In this document: positions 1 to 9,202 of the stretch, piece after piece
Layout: each line of letters begins with the position of its first letter
Position numbering within the stretch: position 1 is the first letter of the stretch
DNA from: Bacteroidota bacterium
GTDB lineage: Bacteria > Bacteroidota > Bacteroidia > Chitinophagales > Chitinophagaceae
DNA length: 64,000 nt
Assembly: GCA_030706605.1 (NCBI GenBank)
Contig: JAUZOE010000022.1
Location: 1 to 64,000 of the forward strand
Reading direction: 5' to 3'
Position numbers and translations under genes: made by a program
The notes under the pieces: generated by a model
Told to the model about the DNA's origin: nothing
The model's database searches: none
What the model saw: only the letters and a program-made list of their open reading frames with translations

Positions 1-278
1 CTTTAGTGAAATAAAAAATTTGTTTTTAAGAAAAATACATGCAGTTACATTTAAAGGATTTTTGCTGAAACTATTAATGTTTATAGTAGCATTTACTTTT
101 AATAAACTGACTTAATAACTAGCAACTTGAATTAATTAAATTAATTTTTAAACCTGTTTCAGTTTTGAATGTGAAAATTAAATGACAGGTAGGGGAAAGA
201 CAGGTATTGTGAAGTTGCTTTATATGTGACATGCCTGTTTTAAAAATAATATTATCTTTAAAACATTAAAATAAATTC

Positions 279-1376
279 GTGAAAAAAATATTATTTCTAT
301 TTCCTGTGTTATTTATTATTAATTATAATGTAAACGCGCAGGATTCATCATATGTTATAGATGGAAAACTGGAAAAAATAAAAAGAGGAACCATCTTTTT
401 AAATATTTATGAGAGTGGAAAAACTATAAAAGATTCTGCTATAATAAGCAAAGGGCATTTCAAATTTACAGGGTTTGTGACTTCTCCACATTTTGCTACT
501 CTCACCATGCCCGCAAAGCCGAGAGATTATTATACTTTTTATATAGAACCGGCCAAAATGGAAATTACAGGTCGCGCAGGTGCACTGAAATTTTTGAGCA
601 TAAAAGGATCCCCAGTCAATGATGATGATCAGTTACTGAAAAGAAGGATGAAGAGCATTTCATTATGGGAAGAGGCTAATAGCCAACTTTATGAAAAGGC
701 ATATAATGAAAAAAATAAGGCGATAATGGACAGCCTTGATGATGTGGATTTTATTATCCTGGGAGATAAAAGAAAAGTAGTAGCAGCATTTGTAAAAGAT
801 CATCCGAATTCGATGCGTGCGGCAATGGCCATCACAGAAAATTTTGCCTATTATGCTGAAGCCACTGAGGTAGCACCTTTGTATGAGATGTTAGATGAAA
901 AAATAAAAAATTCAGCAAAGGGAAAGGAAATTAAAAAGATGATAGACATGTATGCTTCTGTTGCCATTGGCAAAACAGCTCCTGATATTACTCAATATAC
1001 TCCGGATAGTAGCGCATTTAGTTTATCTTCTTTAAGAGGTAAATATGTGCTGGTAGATTTTTGGGCAAGTTGGTGTGGCCCATGTCGTCGCGAAAACCCT
1101 AATATTGTAGCGGTTTACAATCAATATAAGGATAAGGGGTTTACAGTTTTTGGTGTTTCTTATGATACTAAAAAAGCCAATTGGAAGAAAGCAATTGCCA
1201 TTGATCATCTTGACTGGAAACAGGTTTCTGATTTAAAGGGCTGGAAAAATGCTACTTCAGATCAGTATGGCATTAAAGCAATTCCCTCAAATTTATTATT
1301 AGATAAAAATGGCGTCATTATAGCAAAAAATATTTTTGGTAAAAAACTTACAGCTAAACTTGCTGAGTTGATGTAA
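279..1376 (+). CDS. TlpA-like thioredoxin-fold protein with N-terminal DUF4369
   Basis: Exported thiol-disulfide oxidoreductase of 365 aa, beginning with GTG. Residues 1-20 form a signal peptide ending in NVNA. Residues about 22-120 resemble the DUF4369 beta domain that precedes many Bacteroidota TlpA/ResA-like proteins. The AhpC/TSA-thioredoxin domain covers about 228-365 and has an intact WCGPC redox motif at 265-269 and a cis-proline loop (IPSN) near 338. Such proteins reduce or isomerise disulfides in the periplasm, for example in cytochrome c maturation; the partner here is unknown. It stands alone, with 278 bp of AT-rich DNA before it. Family is sure, exact substrate is not. Confidence 0.88.
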   Translation: MKKILFLFPVLFIINYNVNAQDSSYVIDGKLEKIKRGTIFLNIYESGKTIKDSAIISKGHFKFTGFVTSPHFATLTMPAKPRDYYTFYIEPAKMEITGRAGALKFLSIKGSPVNDDDQLLKRRMKSISLWEEANSQLYEKAYNEKNKAIMDSLDDVDFIILGDKRKVVAAFVKDHPNSMRAAMAITENFAYYAEATEVAPLYEMLDEKIKNSAKGKEIKKMIDMYASVAIGKTAPDITQYTPDSSAFSLSSLRGKYVLVDFWASWCGPCRRENPNIVAVYNQYKDKGFTVFGVSYDTKKANWKKAIAIDHLDWKQVSDLKGWKNATSDQYGIKAIPSNLLLDKNGVIIAKNIFGKKLTAKLAELM

Positions 1377-1582
1377 TGATTTCTTCGGAATGGCTGCATT
1401 TTTATTTTTGCACAAATCGGAACTCCTGATTTTCTTATACTTAAATTATAAATTTAGTTAACTCAACCTAAAAAATAAGAGTTTTGCTTATTTGCTGTGT
1501 AACCGATAATTTTGCCTAACATTTTTGAAAATATATCCTTTCAGGAAATAATTTCCAAAGCTTTTAAAACTAAAAATTACTG

Positions 1583-2566
1583 ATGAAAGAAATTGCATTC
1601 AGAGAAGCATTGCGCGAAGCGATGCAGGAAGAAATGAGACGTGATGAAAACGTTTTCCTGATGGGAGAAGAGGTTGCCGAATATAATGGTGCTTATAAAG
1701 TTAGCCAGGGAATGTTAGCAGAATTTGGGGAAAAAAGAGTAATCGATACTCCAATTTCTGAACTGGGATTTACGGCAGTTGCTGTTGGTGCAGCTCAAAA
1801 CGGACTTCGTCCCGTTGTTGAATATATGACCTGGAATTTTGCCAATCTTGCATTGGATCAGATATTAAATACAGCTTCAAAAATGCTGGCGATGAGTGGA
1901 GGACAAGTGGGGTGCCCTATTGTTTTTCGAGGTCCTAATGGAAGTGCAGGGCAATTAGGCGCTCAACATTCCACAGCTTATGAGTCTATGTATGCTAATA
2001 TTCCTGGCCTGAAAGTGATTTCAGTCAGCAACCCTTACGATGCCAAGGGCTTGTTGAAAAGCGCTATACGTGATAATGATCCGGTTATCTTCATGGAAAG
2101 TGAAGTGATGTATGGAGATAAAGGGGAAATTCCCGAAGGAGAATATTTAATCCCTATCGGAAAAGCAAAAGTAGTGCGGGAAGGAAAAGATGTAACGATC
2201 GTTTCGTTTAATAAAATGATGAAGGTAGCTATGGGGGCTGCTGATGAATTGGCAAAAGAAAATATCAGTGCAGAAGTGATTGATTTAAGAACCATACGAC
2301 CTTTGGATTGGCATACTATTTTTGAATCTGTTAAAAAAACCAATAGGTTGGTAATTGTTGAAGAGCAATGGCCGTTTGCCTCAATTTCTTCAGAAATTGC
2401 CTATCGCATTCAAAAAGAAGCATTTGATTATTTAGATGCACCTGTTCGCAGAATTACTTCGCTGGATGCGCCCATGCATTATGCGCCTAATTTAGTTGCC
2501 GCATACTTGCCCGACGTGCCGCGTACAGTAAATTTGGTAAAAGAAGTGATGTATCTTAAAAAATAG
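1583..2566 (+). CDS. pdhB: Pyruvate dehydrogenase E1 component, beta subunit
   Basis: 327-aa thiamine-diphosphate-dependent E1 beta subunit, the usual length for the alpha2beta2 type of 2-oxoacid dehydrogenase. It begins MKEIAFREAL and carries the family segments ELGFTAVAVGAA and FRGPNGSAGQ in the pyrimidine-binding half, then a transketolase C-terminal domain (about 195-320). With the alpha subunit it decarboxylates pyruvate and passes the acetyl group to lipoyl-E2. Neither pdhA nor the E2 gene is adjacent, which is common in Bacteroidota. Branched-chain oxoacid E1 beta is the main alternative; the sequence looks more like the pyruvate type. Confidence 0.9.
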   Translation: MKEIAFREALREAMQEEMRRDENVFLMGEEVAEYNGAYKVSQGMLAEFGEKRVIDTPISELGFTAVAVGAAQNGLRPVVEYMTWNFANLALDQILNTASKMLAMSGGQVGCPIVFRGPNGSAGQLGAQHSTAYESMYANIPGLKVISVSNPYDAKGLLKSAIRDNDPVIFMESEVMYGDKGEIPEGEYLIPIGKAKVVREGKDVTIVSFNKMMKVAMGAADELAKENISAEVIDLRTIRPLDWHTIFESVKKTNRLVIVEEQWPFASISSEIAYRIQKEAFDYLDAPVRRITSLDAPMHYAPNLVAAYLPDVPRTVNLVKEVMYLKK

Positions 2567-2642
2567 GACCAGCATCATTTTTCATGGCTGCTTTAAATTT
2601 TTACCTATCATATCTTCTCCTGTATGATAAAAATGAACTGTT

Positions 2643-4280
2643 ATGAATCTTGGAAATTTTTATTATCCACTTCCCCATAATGAACCAGTACTTAATTATG
2701 CACCAGGAAGTCCCGAGCGGGAACTGTTGAAATTTCAACTCCGGGAATTAAAAAGCAGAAAAGCCGATGTGCCCATGTTTATTGGCAATGAGGAAATAAG
2801 GACTTCTAAAAAAATAGAAATACATCCTCCGCATGAAAGAAAACATGTTTTAGGATTTTTTCACCATGGCGATGCTTTACATGTAAAAAAAGCCATAAGT
2901 GCGGCCCTGAAGGCGAAAGACAAATGGGCCAATATGAGTTGGGAAAACCGGGCAAATATTTTCCTGAAAGCCGCCGATTTGCTGGCTACGAAATATCGTC
3001 CGCAAATTTGTGCCACAACGATGCTTGCACAAAGTAAAAATGCTTACCAGGCAGAAATAGATGCAGCCTGTGAACTCATAGATTTTTTAAGATTCAATGT
3101 TCATTTCCTAAGCGAGATTTATAGCCAGCAGCCGGTGAGTAGCCCCGGGATTCATAACAGAATGGAATACAGGCCCCTGGAAGGATTTGTACTCGCTATT
3201 ACTCCATTTAATTTTACAGCTATTGGTGGAAACTTACCTACTTCAGCCGCCATGTGTGGCAATGTAGTAGTTTGGAAATGTGCTAATACCCAGGTATACA
3301 GCGCCCAAATGTTTATGCGTATTTTAAAAGAGGCAGGTTTGCCTGATGGAGTTATTAATTTGGTATATGTAGATGGACCCACCTTAGGCGATGTTTGTTT
3401 TAATCATCGTGATTTTGCAGGCATCCATTTTACAGGGAGTACAGGAGTTTTTAATAGTATGTGGAAACACATAGGAGAAAATACAAAAATTTATAAATCA
3501 TATCCCAGGATAGTAGGGGAGACCGGGGGAAAAGATTTTGTATTGGCACATAAGAGTGCTGATGTGGATGTTTTGGTCACAGCACTTTGCCGTGGAGCTT
3601 TTGAATACCAGGGCCAAAAATGCTCGGCTGCTTCTCGTGCTTATATTCCTTCTAATATTGCACAGCAAGTAAAAAAGAAATTGATTGCAGAAGTAAAAAG
3701 TATGAAGATGGGATCTGTAGAAGATTTCACTTGTTTTATCAATGCAGTAATTGATGAAAAGAGTTTTGATAAATTGGAAGGATATATAAAACAGGTAAAA
3801 AAAGATAAAAGCGCAAGAATATTAACAGGTGGCAAATGTGATAAAACCGATGGATATTTTATTGAGCCTACGGTCATTGAGGTAACTGATCCAAATTATG
3901 TTACCATGTGCGAAGAACTATTTGGTCCTGTTCTTACTATTTATGTTTATGATGAAAATAAATTTGAAGAGACAATCAAACTAATTGATACTACTTCGCC
4001 GTATGCCCTTACCGGATCCGTATTGGCGCAGGACAGGCAAGCAGTTGAATTAGCTACCAGGAGATTATCAAACAGTGCAGGAAATTTTTATATCAATGAC
4101 AAACCTACCGGAGCGGTAGTAGGGCAGCAACCTTTTGGCGGAGCTAGGGGAAGCGGCACTAACGACAAAGCCGGAAGTATTTTAAATTTATATCGTTGGT
4201 TGAGCGCCAGAACAATAAAAGAAACTTTTGTGCCGGCGACTGATTATCGTTATCCTTTTTTGAAGGAAGATGCGAAATAG
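2643..4280 (+). CDS. pruA: L-glutamate gamma-semialdehyde dehydrogenase (1-pyrroline-5-carboxylate dehydrogenase)
   Basis: 545-aa NAD-dependent aldehyde dehydrogenase that oxidises glutamate semialdehyde (from proline or ornithine breakdown) to glutamate. The general-base Glu lies in GETGGKDF (residue 293) and the nucleophilic Cys in QGQKCSAASR (residue 327). Length and the N-terminal extension match monofunctional P5C dehydrogenases rather than the PutA fusion. The proline dehydrogenase gene is not in the window, but ornithine aminotransferase at 13.9 kb feeds the same intermediate. It starts 76 bp after pdhB. Confidence 0.93.
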   Translation: MNLGNFYYPLPHNEPVLNYAPGSPERELLKFQLRELKSRKADVPMFIGNEEIRTSKKIEIHPPHERKHVLGFFHHGDALHVKKAISAALKAKDKWANMSWENRANIFLKAADLLATKYRPQICATTMLAQSKNAYQAEIDAACELIDFLRFNVHFLSEIYSQQPVSSPGIHNRMEYRPLEGFVLAITPFNFTAIGGNLPTSAAMCGNVVVWKCANTQVYSAQMFMRILKEAGLPDGVINLVYVDGPTLGDVCFNHRDFAGIHFTGSTGVFNSMWKHIGENTKIYKSYPRIVGETGGKDFVLAHKSADVDVLVTALCRGAFEYQGQKCSAASRAYIPSNIAQQVKKKLIAEVKSMKMGSVEDFTCFINAVIDEKSFDKLEGYIKQVKKDKSARILTGGKCDKTDGYFIEPTVIEVTDPNYVTMCEELFGPVLTIYVYDENKFEETIKLIDTTSPYALTGSVLAQDRQAVELATRRLSNSAGNFYINDKPTGAVVGQQPFGGARGSGTNDKAGSILNLYRWLSARTIKETFVPATDYRYPFLKEDAK

Positions 4281-4317
4281 TAATAAGAAAATGAATAAAA
4301 AAAATTATATTCACAAA

Positions 4318-4350
4318 CTTCATAAGCTTCCGAATGGGAGATAGGTGAAG
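4318..4350 (+). promoter_or_regulatory. Possible hairpin in the pyrR leader
   Basis: The 5' leader just before pyrR can fold: an outer stem cttca/tgaag (4318-4322 with 4346-4350) encloses an inner stem cttcc/gggag with a gaat loop. It ends 8 bases before the ATG. PyrR proteins bind hairpins in pyr mRNAs, so autoregulation is conceivable. The stems are short and do not clearly match the Bacillus PyrR binding loop. Speculative. Confidence 0.25.
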
Positions 4351-4358
4351 TCCGAATC

Positions 4359-4868
4359 ATGACTACAATTCTCAATAAATATCAACTTCAAATTACCATC
4401 GAGCGCCTGGCATGCCAGGTAATTGAAAATTATGTCGATCTTTCATCAGTGGTTCTTGTTGGTTTGCAACCCCGGGGAATTTTTTTAGCTGACAGAATTT
4501 TTGAACAATTAAAAAAAATTAAACCAGGACAAATTTTTGATTATGGTAAATTAGATATTACTTTTTACAGGGATGATATCAGGGAAGAATTACATGAGCC
4601 TAACCATACTGATATTTCCTTTTCTTTAGAAGGTAAAAACGTAATTCTGATTGATGATGTATTATTTACAGGGAGAACAATAAGAGCTGCTTTAGATGCT
4701 CTATTAGCGTATGGTCGCCCTAAAAAAGTAGATTTATGTGTTCTTATTAATCGCCGATATAGTCGTCAACTTCCTATTCAGCCTGATTATTGTGGTAAAT
4801 CCATCGATTCCATTATTTCCCAAAAAGTTAAAGTAGAGTGGGATAAAGAAGAAGTGAATTTGTATTGA
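4359..4868 (+). CDS. pyrR: Pyrimidine operon regulator / uracil phosphoribosyltransferase PyrR
   Basis: 169-aa type I phosphoribosyltransferase. The PRPP-binding loop VILIDDVLFTGRT is at residues 95-107 and the flexible-loop region RDDIREEL at 71-78. In Firmicutes PyrR binds UMP and pyr mRNA to attenuate transcription and also makes UMP from uracil; whether the regulatory role operates here is not shown. Its position directly before pyrB supports the assignment. A plain uracil phosphoribosyltransferase role is the alternative. Confidence 0.9.
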   Translation: MTTILNKYQLQITIERLACQVIENYVDLSSVVLVGLQPRGIFLADRIFEQLKKIKPGQIFDYGKLDITFYRDDIREELHEPNHTDISFSLEGKNVILIDDVLFTGRTIRAALDALLAYGRPKKVDLCVLINRRYSRQLPIQPDYCGKSIDSIISQKVKVEWDKEEVNLY

Positions 4869-4935
4869 TAAATATTTTTTAGAATATCAATCTATCTTTT
4901 TTTTACAATCTGCATTACAATTAATTTTTTTCTAT

Positions 4936-4943
4936 TAGCTTTG
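4936..4943 (+). promoter_or_regulatory. -7 box TAGCTTTG of pyrB
   Basis: Perfect Bacteroidota -7 element TAnnTTTG that ends only 7 bases before the pyrB ATG, so a transcript starting here would have almost no 5' leader. The 82-bp pyrR-pyrB gap therefore probably holds a separate pyrB promoter. Confidence 0.5.
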
Positions 4944-4950
4944 ACCTTTA

Positions 4951-5883
4951 ATGCAACTATCCACTAAACATCTTTTAGGCATTAAAGATTTACAACTCCG
5001 AGACATTGAACTTATTCTTTCAACTGCGACGCAATTCAAAGAAGTTTTACAAAGGCCTATAAAAAAAGTTCCTTCTTTACGCGATACCACTATTGTCAAT
5101 TTATTTTATGAAAATTCTACCCGTACCAGGATTTCATTTGAGTTAGCTGAAAAAAGACTGAGTGCTGATACGCTTAATTTTTCTGCCTCCGGTTCTTCGG
5201 TTTCCAAAGGAGAAACCTTATTAGATACCGTAAATAATATTCTTTCCATGAAAGTGGATATGGTAGTAATGAGGCATGGAGCAAGTGGTGCTCCCCATTT
5301 CCTGGCTAAACATATTCCCGTAGCAATTATTAACGCAGGCGATGGAATTAATGAACATCCTACCCAGGCATTATTGGATGCATTTTCTATAAAAGAAAAA
5401 TGCGGGAAATTAGAAGGTAAAAAAATTGTGCTGGTAGGAGATATCATGCATTCAAGAGTCGCATTAAGTAATATCTATTTATTAAAAAAAGCAGGTGCGG
5501 AAGTAATGGTAGCAGGACCTCCGACTTTAATTCCAAAATACATCAGGCAAGCATTTGATATTCGCGTAGAATACAATCTTAAAAAAGCATTGCAATGGTG
5601 CGATGTAGCTAATATCCTTCGTATTCAATTAGAAAGACAAAACCAGGTTTTATTTTCTTCTTTACGTGAATATAACTTTGCCTACGGCATCAGTAAGAAA
5701 TTATTAGATAGCCTGGATAAAGAAATAGTAATCCTTCATCCTGGACCGGTAAACAGGGGAGTAGAAATAGACAGCGATGTAGCTGATTCTAAGCAATCCA
5801 TTATTTTGCAGCAGGTAGAAAATGGAGTGGCGGTAAGAATGGCTGTCTTATATTTACTAAGTAATAAGCAAAATTTTAATTAG
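4951..5883 (+). CDS. pyrB: Aspartate carbamoyltransferase catalytic subunit
   Basis: 310-aa catalytic chain that joins carbamoyl phosphate and aspartate in the first committed step of UMP synthesis. The carbamoyl-phosphate motif STRTR is at residues 56-60, the HPTQALLDAF motif near 135 and HPGPVNRG near 270. Length is normal. No pyrI regulatory subunit is next to it, so the enzyme is probably unregulated at the protein level or controlled through PyrR. coaD follows after 30 bp. Confidence 0.95.
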   Translation: MQLSTKHLLGIKDLQLRDIELILSTATQFKEVLQRPIKKVPSLRDTTIVNLFYENSTRTRISFELAEKRLSADTLNFSASGSSVSKGETLLDTVNNILSMKVDMVVMRHGASGAPHFLAKHIPVAIINAGDGINEHPTQALLDAFSIKEKCGKLEGKKIVLVGDIMHSRVALSNIYLLKKAGAEVMVAGPPTLIPKYIRQAFDIRVEYNLKKALQWCDVANILRIQLERQNQVLFSSLREYNFAYGISKKLLDSLDKEIVILHPGPVNRGVEIDSDVADSKQSIILQQVENGVAVRMAVLYLLSNKQNFN

Positions 5884-5913
5884 GTTTATCCTGCAATCAA
5901 AACATTAACTTTT

Positions 5914-6384
5914 ATGGAAAGAATAGGTTTGTTTCCCGGGACATTTGATCCGGTGACCCTTGGCCATACTGATATTATTGACAGAGCACTTCCTTTATTT
6001 GATAAATTATATATTGGCCTGGGAAGAAACAGTAATAAAGCACCCATGTTTTCTGAAGATCAAAGGATAGAATGGATACGGTTAATTTATAAAAATAATC
6101 CAAAAATAGAAGTGCTTGCATACGATGGGTTAACGGTAGATTGTTGTAAAAGGGTGGGGGCTAATTTTATATTGAGGGGCATACGTTACGTGAATGATTT
6201 TGAATATGAAAAAGCCATAGCTGATATGAACCGGAGCCTTGAGGATAATGTAGAAACAATATTCTTAACATGTCTTCCTAAATTTACTTTTATAGCCAGT
6301 ACTTTAATAAGAGATGTAATACGAAATAGGGGAGATGTGTCTCAATTTCTTCCTGATGAGGTAAAAAATTCAATCAGGTTATAA
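5914..6384 (+). CDS. coaD: Pantetheine-phosphate adenylyltransferase
   Basis: 156-aa nucleotidyltransferase making dephospho-CoA from 4'-phosphopantetheine and ATP, the fourth step of CoA synthesis. It shows the N-terminal GTFDPVTLGH signature (TLGH at 15-18), RGIRYVNDFEYE in the middle and the STLIRD equivalent of the ISSTxxR motif near the end. Normal length. It follows pyrB closely and is probably co-transcribed with it. Confidence 0.95.
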   Translation: MERIGLFPGTFDPVTLGHTDIIDRALPLFDKLYIGLGRNSNKAPMFSEDQRIEWIRLIYKNNPKIEVLAYDGLTVDCCKRVGANFILRGIRYVNDFEYEKAIADMNRSLEDNVETIFLTCLPKFTFIASTLIRDVIRNRGDVSQFLPDEVKNSIRL

Positions 6385-6481
6385 AAGCGTCCAGGGTTAG
6401 GTTATTTTCTTTTGGAGTCGCTTACGATATTTTTTTAAGCTTGATTATTTAATTTTTGACTTAAAACTTAAAGTTTTTATT

Positions 6482-6913
6482 ATGTCCATCTGGTTTCATA
6501 AAGCAGTTTCGAAAGAGCAGTTAAGAGAAATGTCCGTAAATACCATAAATGAATTTTTGAATATAGAATTGACTGAGATAGGAGATGATTATTTAAAAGC
6601 CACTATGCCGGTAAATGAGCGCACCCGACAGCCTTATGGTTTGCTGCACGGGGGTGCGTCTTGCGTTCTGGCAGAAACCATAGGGTCTATTGCTTCTGCC
6701 TTAGTAATAGATATGGAGAAATTTTATTGCGTAGGAATTGAAATAAATGCCAATCACTTGAGAAGTGTTAAAGAAGGATGGGTGACAGGAATTTGTTCCC
6801 CACTGCATTTAGGAAAGAATACACATGTATGGGATATTAAAATTTACGATCCTTCTGAAAAATTATTTTGTGTCAGCAGGTTAACGACTGCTATTATACC
6901 AATAAAAAAGTAA
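6482..6913 (+). CDS. PaaI-family hotdog thioesterase
   Basis: 143-aa hotdog-fold acyl-CoA thioesterase. The signature YGLLHGGASCVLAET (residues about 55-69) contains the conserved HGG turn and the catalytic Glu position seen in PaaI/MenI proteins. Related enzymes hydrolyse 1,4-dihydroxy-2-naphthoyl-CoA in menaquinone synthesis or other aryl-CoA esters. No men gene is adjacent, so the substrate is left open. It converges with the NUDIX gene. Confidence 0.82.
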   Translation: MSIWFHKAVSKEQLREMSVNTINEFLNIELTEIGDDYLKATMPVNERTRQPYGLLHGGASCVLAETIGSIASALVIDMEKFYCVGIEINANHLRSVKEGWVTGICSPLHLGKNTHVWDIKIYDPSEKLFCVSRLTTAIIPIKK

Positions 6914-6973
6914 TGATTTTCTAACAGGAGATGCTATGCCTATCCCTCTAAAATCTTCTTAATCTTACTTGTA

Positions 6974-7594
6974 TCAGGCATGTTTTAATACATTGATTAT
7001 AGCCGGGAAGGTATCAGGAAGATATTTTTTTATATCCTCCTTTTTTACCCAAATAATTTCAGTGATGTCTTCTTCAGTTTGCGGAACCAATTTTTCATTA
7101 CCTGTAGCCTCCATATTATACCAGTGCGATTCTTTTAAAATATGCTTGCCGAATTCAGTATAGGTATGATAGGTAATTTGAATTAATTTGCCTGTTTCTA
7201 ATTCCTGTAAGCCTGTTTCTTCCTGTACTTCTCTTTTGGCGCATTGCTCTATGGTTTCATTTTCATCTAATTTCCCTTTGGGTAAATCCCATTTCCCCCT
7301 TCGGAATATTAATAATATTTCCCCTTTTTTATTTTTAACCAGGCCTCCTGCTGCTTTTATCAAAGAAAAGTGTTTGAAAAAATCAGTTTGTAATTTCTTA
7401 AAATCTTTATCAAAAATGATTCCTGCATGAAATTGTGCTTTATTTATTTCATGTAGCAATGAATTGATGGCCGCAGTAGATAATTCGTCAATGTAAACAG
7501 CATCCGGGTGATGTTTATATTCATCTATTTGAGGTGTGATTTCATCACACAGAAAAACAGGGTTATTGCCAAAGTAAATTGTGATATAGCTCAT
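6974..7594 (-). CDS. NUDIX hydrolase
   Basis: 206-aa protein with a complete Nudix box at residues 107-129 (Gly107, then REVQEETGL), the Mg-binding helix that cleaves nucleoside diphosphates linked to another group. An N-terminal segment of about 80 residues precedes the Nudix fold and is of no known function to me. It is transcribed away from pyrE, 22 bp apart, so the two probably share a promoter region. The substrate cannot be told from sequence. Confidence 0.85.
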   Translation of the reverse strand: MSYITIYFGNNPVFLCDEITPQIDEYKHHPDAVYIDELSTAAINSLLHEINKAQFHAGIIFDKDFKKLQTDFFKHFSLIKAAGGLVKNKKGEILLIFRRGKWDLPKGKLDENETIEQCAKREVQEETGLQELETGKLIQITYHTYTEFGKHILKESHWYNMEATGNEKLVPQTEEDITEIIWVKKEDIKKYLPDTFPAIINVLKHA

Positions 7595-7604
7595 ATGTGT
7601 TTAT

Positions 7605-7612
7605 TATCTTCG
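7605..7612 (+). promoter_or_regulatory. -7 box TATCTTCG of pyrE
   Basis: TAnnTTTG-like element (one mismatch) that ends 4 bases before the pyrE ATG. A start site at the usual distance would fall on the start codon, so a leaderless mRNA is likely. The same TATCTTCG octamer is the proposed -7 box of hsp20. Confidence 0.5.
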
Positions 7613-7616
7613 CAGC

Positions 7617-8252
7617 ATGACCGATAGAAAAGCGATAGCTGAAAAGCTGCTACAAATTAAGGCAATAAAATTAAGTATTCATAACCCATTTACCTGGGCT
7701 AGTGGATGGAAAAGTCCTATTTATTGTGATAACAGGAAAAGTCTTTCCTTTCCGTTCATCAGGGATTTTATTAAGTCTGAGATGTGTAATGTCATTTTTC
7801 AATCTTTTGAAAAAGCTGAAATCATAGCGGGCGTTGCTACTGCAGGAGTTCCCTGGGGGGCTATGGCAGCGGATCAATTAAAACTTCCATTCATTTATGT
7901 AAGGCCCAAACCAAAAGAACATGGGCTGGGCAATCAGATTGAAGGTTTTTACGAACCAGATAAAAGAGTGGTGGTTATTGAAGATTTGATTTCTACGGGT
8001 AAAAGTAGCTTACAGGTTGTTGATGTTCTTAAGAATGCTGGTTTAGAAGTAGAAGGGATGGTTTCTATTTTTAATTATGGTTTTGAACAAGCTAAAACCG
8101 CATTTAAAAACTATGATCTTAGTTTACAGTCTTTAACTGATTATGATGCCTTAATTTCACTGGCAATTGAACAGAATTTAATATCAGAAGCGGATCAAAA
8201 GGCGTTGTTAAACTGGAGAGCGGATCCTGCCAATTGGGATGTAAATTCTTAA
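7617..8252 (+). CDS. pyrE: Orotate phosphoribosyltransferase
   Basis: 211-aa type I phosphoribosyltransferase converting orotate and PRPP to OMP in pyrimidine synthesis. The PRPP loop VVVIEDLISTGKSS is near residues 121-134, and the N-terminal hood segment FTWASGWKSPIYCDNR is typical of OPRT. Normal length. It lies 1.2 kb from coaD, so pyrR, pyrB and pyrE form a loose cluster interrupted by the thioesterase and the reverse-strand NUDIX gene. Confidence 0.94.
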   Translation: MTDRKAIAEKLLQIKAIKLSIHNPFTWASGWKSPIYCDNRKSLSFPFIRDFIKSEMCNVIFQSFEKAEIIAGVATAGVPWGAMAADQLKLPFIYVRPKPKEHGLGNQIEGFYEPDKRVVVIEDLISTGKSSLQVVDVLKNAGLEVEGMVSIFNYGFEQAKTAFKNYDLSLQSLTDYDALISLAIEQNLISEADQKALLNWRADPANWDVNS

Positions 8253-8273
8253 ATTCGTATAAATATTTAAACT

Positions 8274-8639
8274 ATGAAATCATTTATTCTTGGCATTTTT
8301 GCTTTAACAGCCTTTTCCACTGCTTCTGTAGCACAAAATAATGCTATTCAAAAAGCGGTAATTCAAACTCCGGGTGTGCAGATTGAAGCCTGCAAAACCA
8401 GTATAGAAAATTTTTTGGCTCATGAATATGGAGTAGCTTATGTAAAAGCAGATTACAGGAGACATACGGTTACGGTAAAATGGTTTAAAGACCGGACCAA
8501 TATTGAAAATATTAAAACGGCTTTAGCCAATATGGGTTATGATGCAGATGATGTTACTGCAGAGCCTGATGCCTTTAAAAGGCTGCAGGCAGCATGTAAA
8601 CCTCCGGTTGTAAATAAAAACCAGACGAAGGAAAAATAA
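8274..8639 (+). CDS. Exported HMA-like protein with a degenerate metal motif
   Basis: 121-aa protein with a signal peptide (residues 1-20, ending SVAQ) and one heavy-metal-associated-type ferredoxin fold at about 32-100. Where copper or mercury carriers have GMxCxxC, this protein has GVQIEAC: the first Cys is replaced by Ile and only the second remains. Another Cys lies near the C-terminus (AACKPP). Classical two-Cys metal transfer is therefore unlikely. It starts 21 bp after pyrE. Function unknown. Confidence 0.7.
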   Translation: MKSFILGIFALTAFSTASVAQNNAIQKAVIQTPGVQIEACKTSIENFLAHEYGVAYVKADYRRHTVTVKWFKDRTNIENIKTALANMGYDADDVTAEPDAFKRLQAACKPPVVNKNQTKEK

Positions 8640-8663
8640 CCTAGTTGATTAAAATATTCAACT

Positions 8664-8698
8664 TACAAATGCCCTGTCTTACAAGCGGGGCATTTGTA
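8664..8698. terminator. Hairpin between convergent genes
   Basis: Inverted repeat of 11 bp (arms 8664-8674 and 8688-8698, core caaatgccc/gggcatttg) with a 13-base loop, placed between the HMA-like gene and the convergent lipoprotein gene. Probably a two-way terminator, though the flanking T runs are poor. Confidence 0.6.
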
Positions 8699-8752
8699 TT
8701 ATACCAAAATTCTGCGCTTTATTTCATACATTAATTCCTCTGAAATTAATTA

Positions 8753-9202
8753 TCAGAACAATGAAAAAGTTTGTTTTGTTTGATAATCTAATGGGAAACT
8801 CATAAATACATTGGCTTTTCCAACTCTTACTTTACCGGTAAGTCTTATCAAAACTTCTTTTCCTATCAATGTGTACCAGGCATTTTTAAAAGCGCTTTGC
8901 ATACTTATATCAAATTTTACAGGGATGCTAAAAGTGTCTCTCCTTGGAATATGGATAAGCGTATCCAGCGAACTATGCCCCAACAAATTTCCATTTATAA
9001 AAATGTCCAGATCCGTATTTTTTAACTGCATTCCAAAGTTATTGGGATTGTAATATTCCAGGTCTAATCTTATAGTTGAATTGTCGAATCCCAGCTTCTC
9101 AATTGCGAAGTTGTGATAGGTTTTATATTCTAAAGCCTTAGGGGAGGAGCATGACAAAAATGCCATTACTACAAAACTATAGACAAAGAAAATCTTTCTC
9201 AT
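8753..9202 (-). CDS. LEA type 2-like lipoprotein
   Basis: 149-aa lipoprotein: residues 1-18 are a lipoprotein signal ending in the lipobox FLSC (Cys18). The mature part matches the LEA-2/WHy beta-sandwich pattern (LDLEYYNPNNFGMQLKN, then FSIPVKFDIS). Members of this fold in Bacteroidota are short envelope lipoproteins of unknown role. It is single and converges with the HMA-like gene. Confidence 0.75.
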   Translation of the reverse strand: MRKIFFVYSFVVMAFLSCSSPKALEYKTYHNFAIEKLGFDNSTIRLDLEYYNPNNFGMQLKNTDLDIFINGNLLGHSSLDTLIHIPRRDTFSIPVKFDISMQSAFKNAWYTLIGKEVLIRLTGKVRVGKANVFMSFPLDYQTKQTFSLF

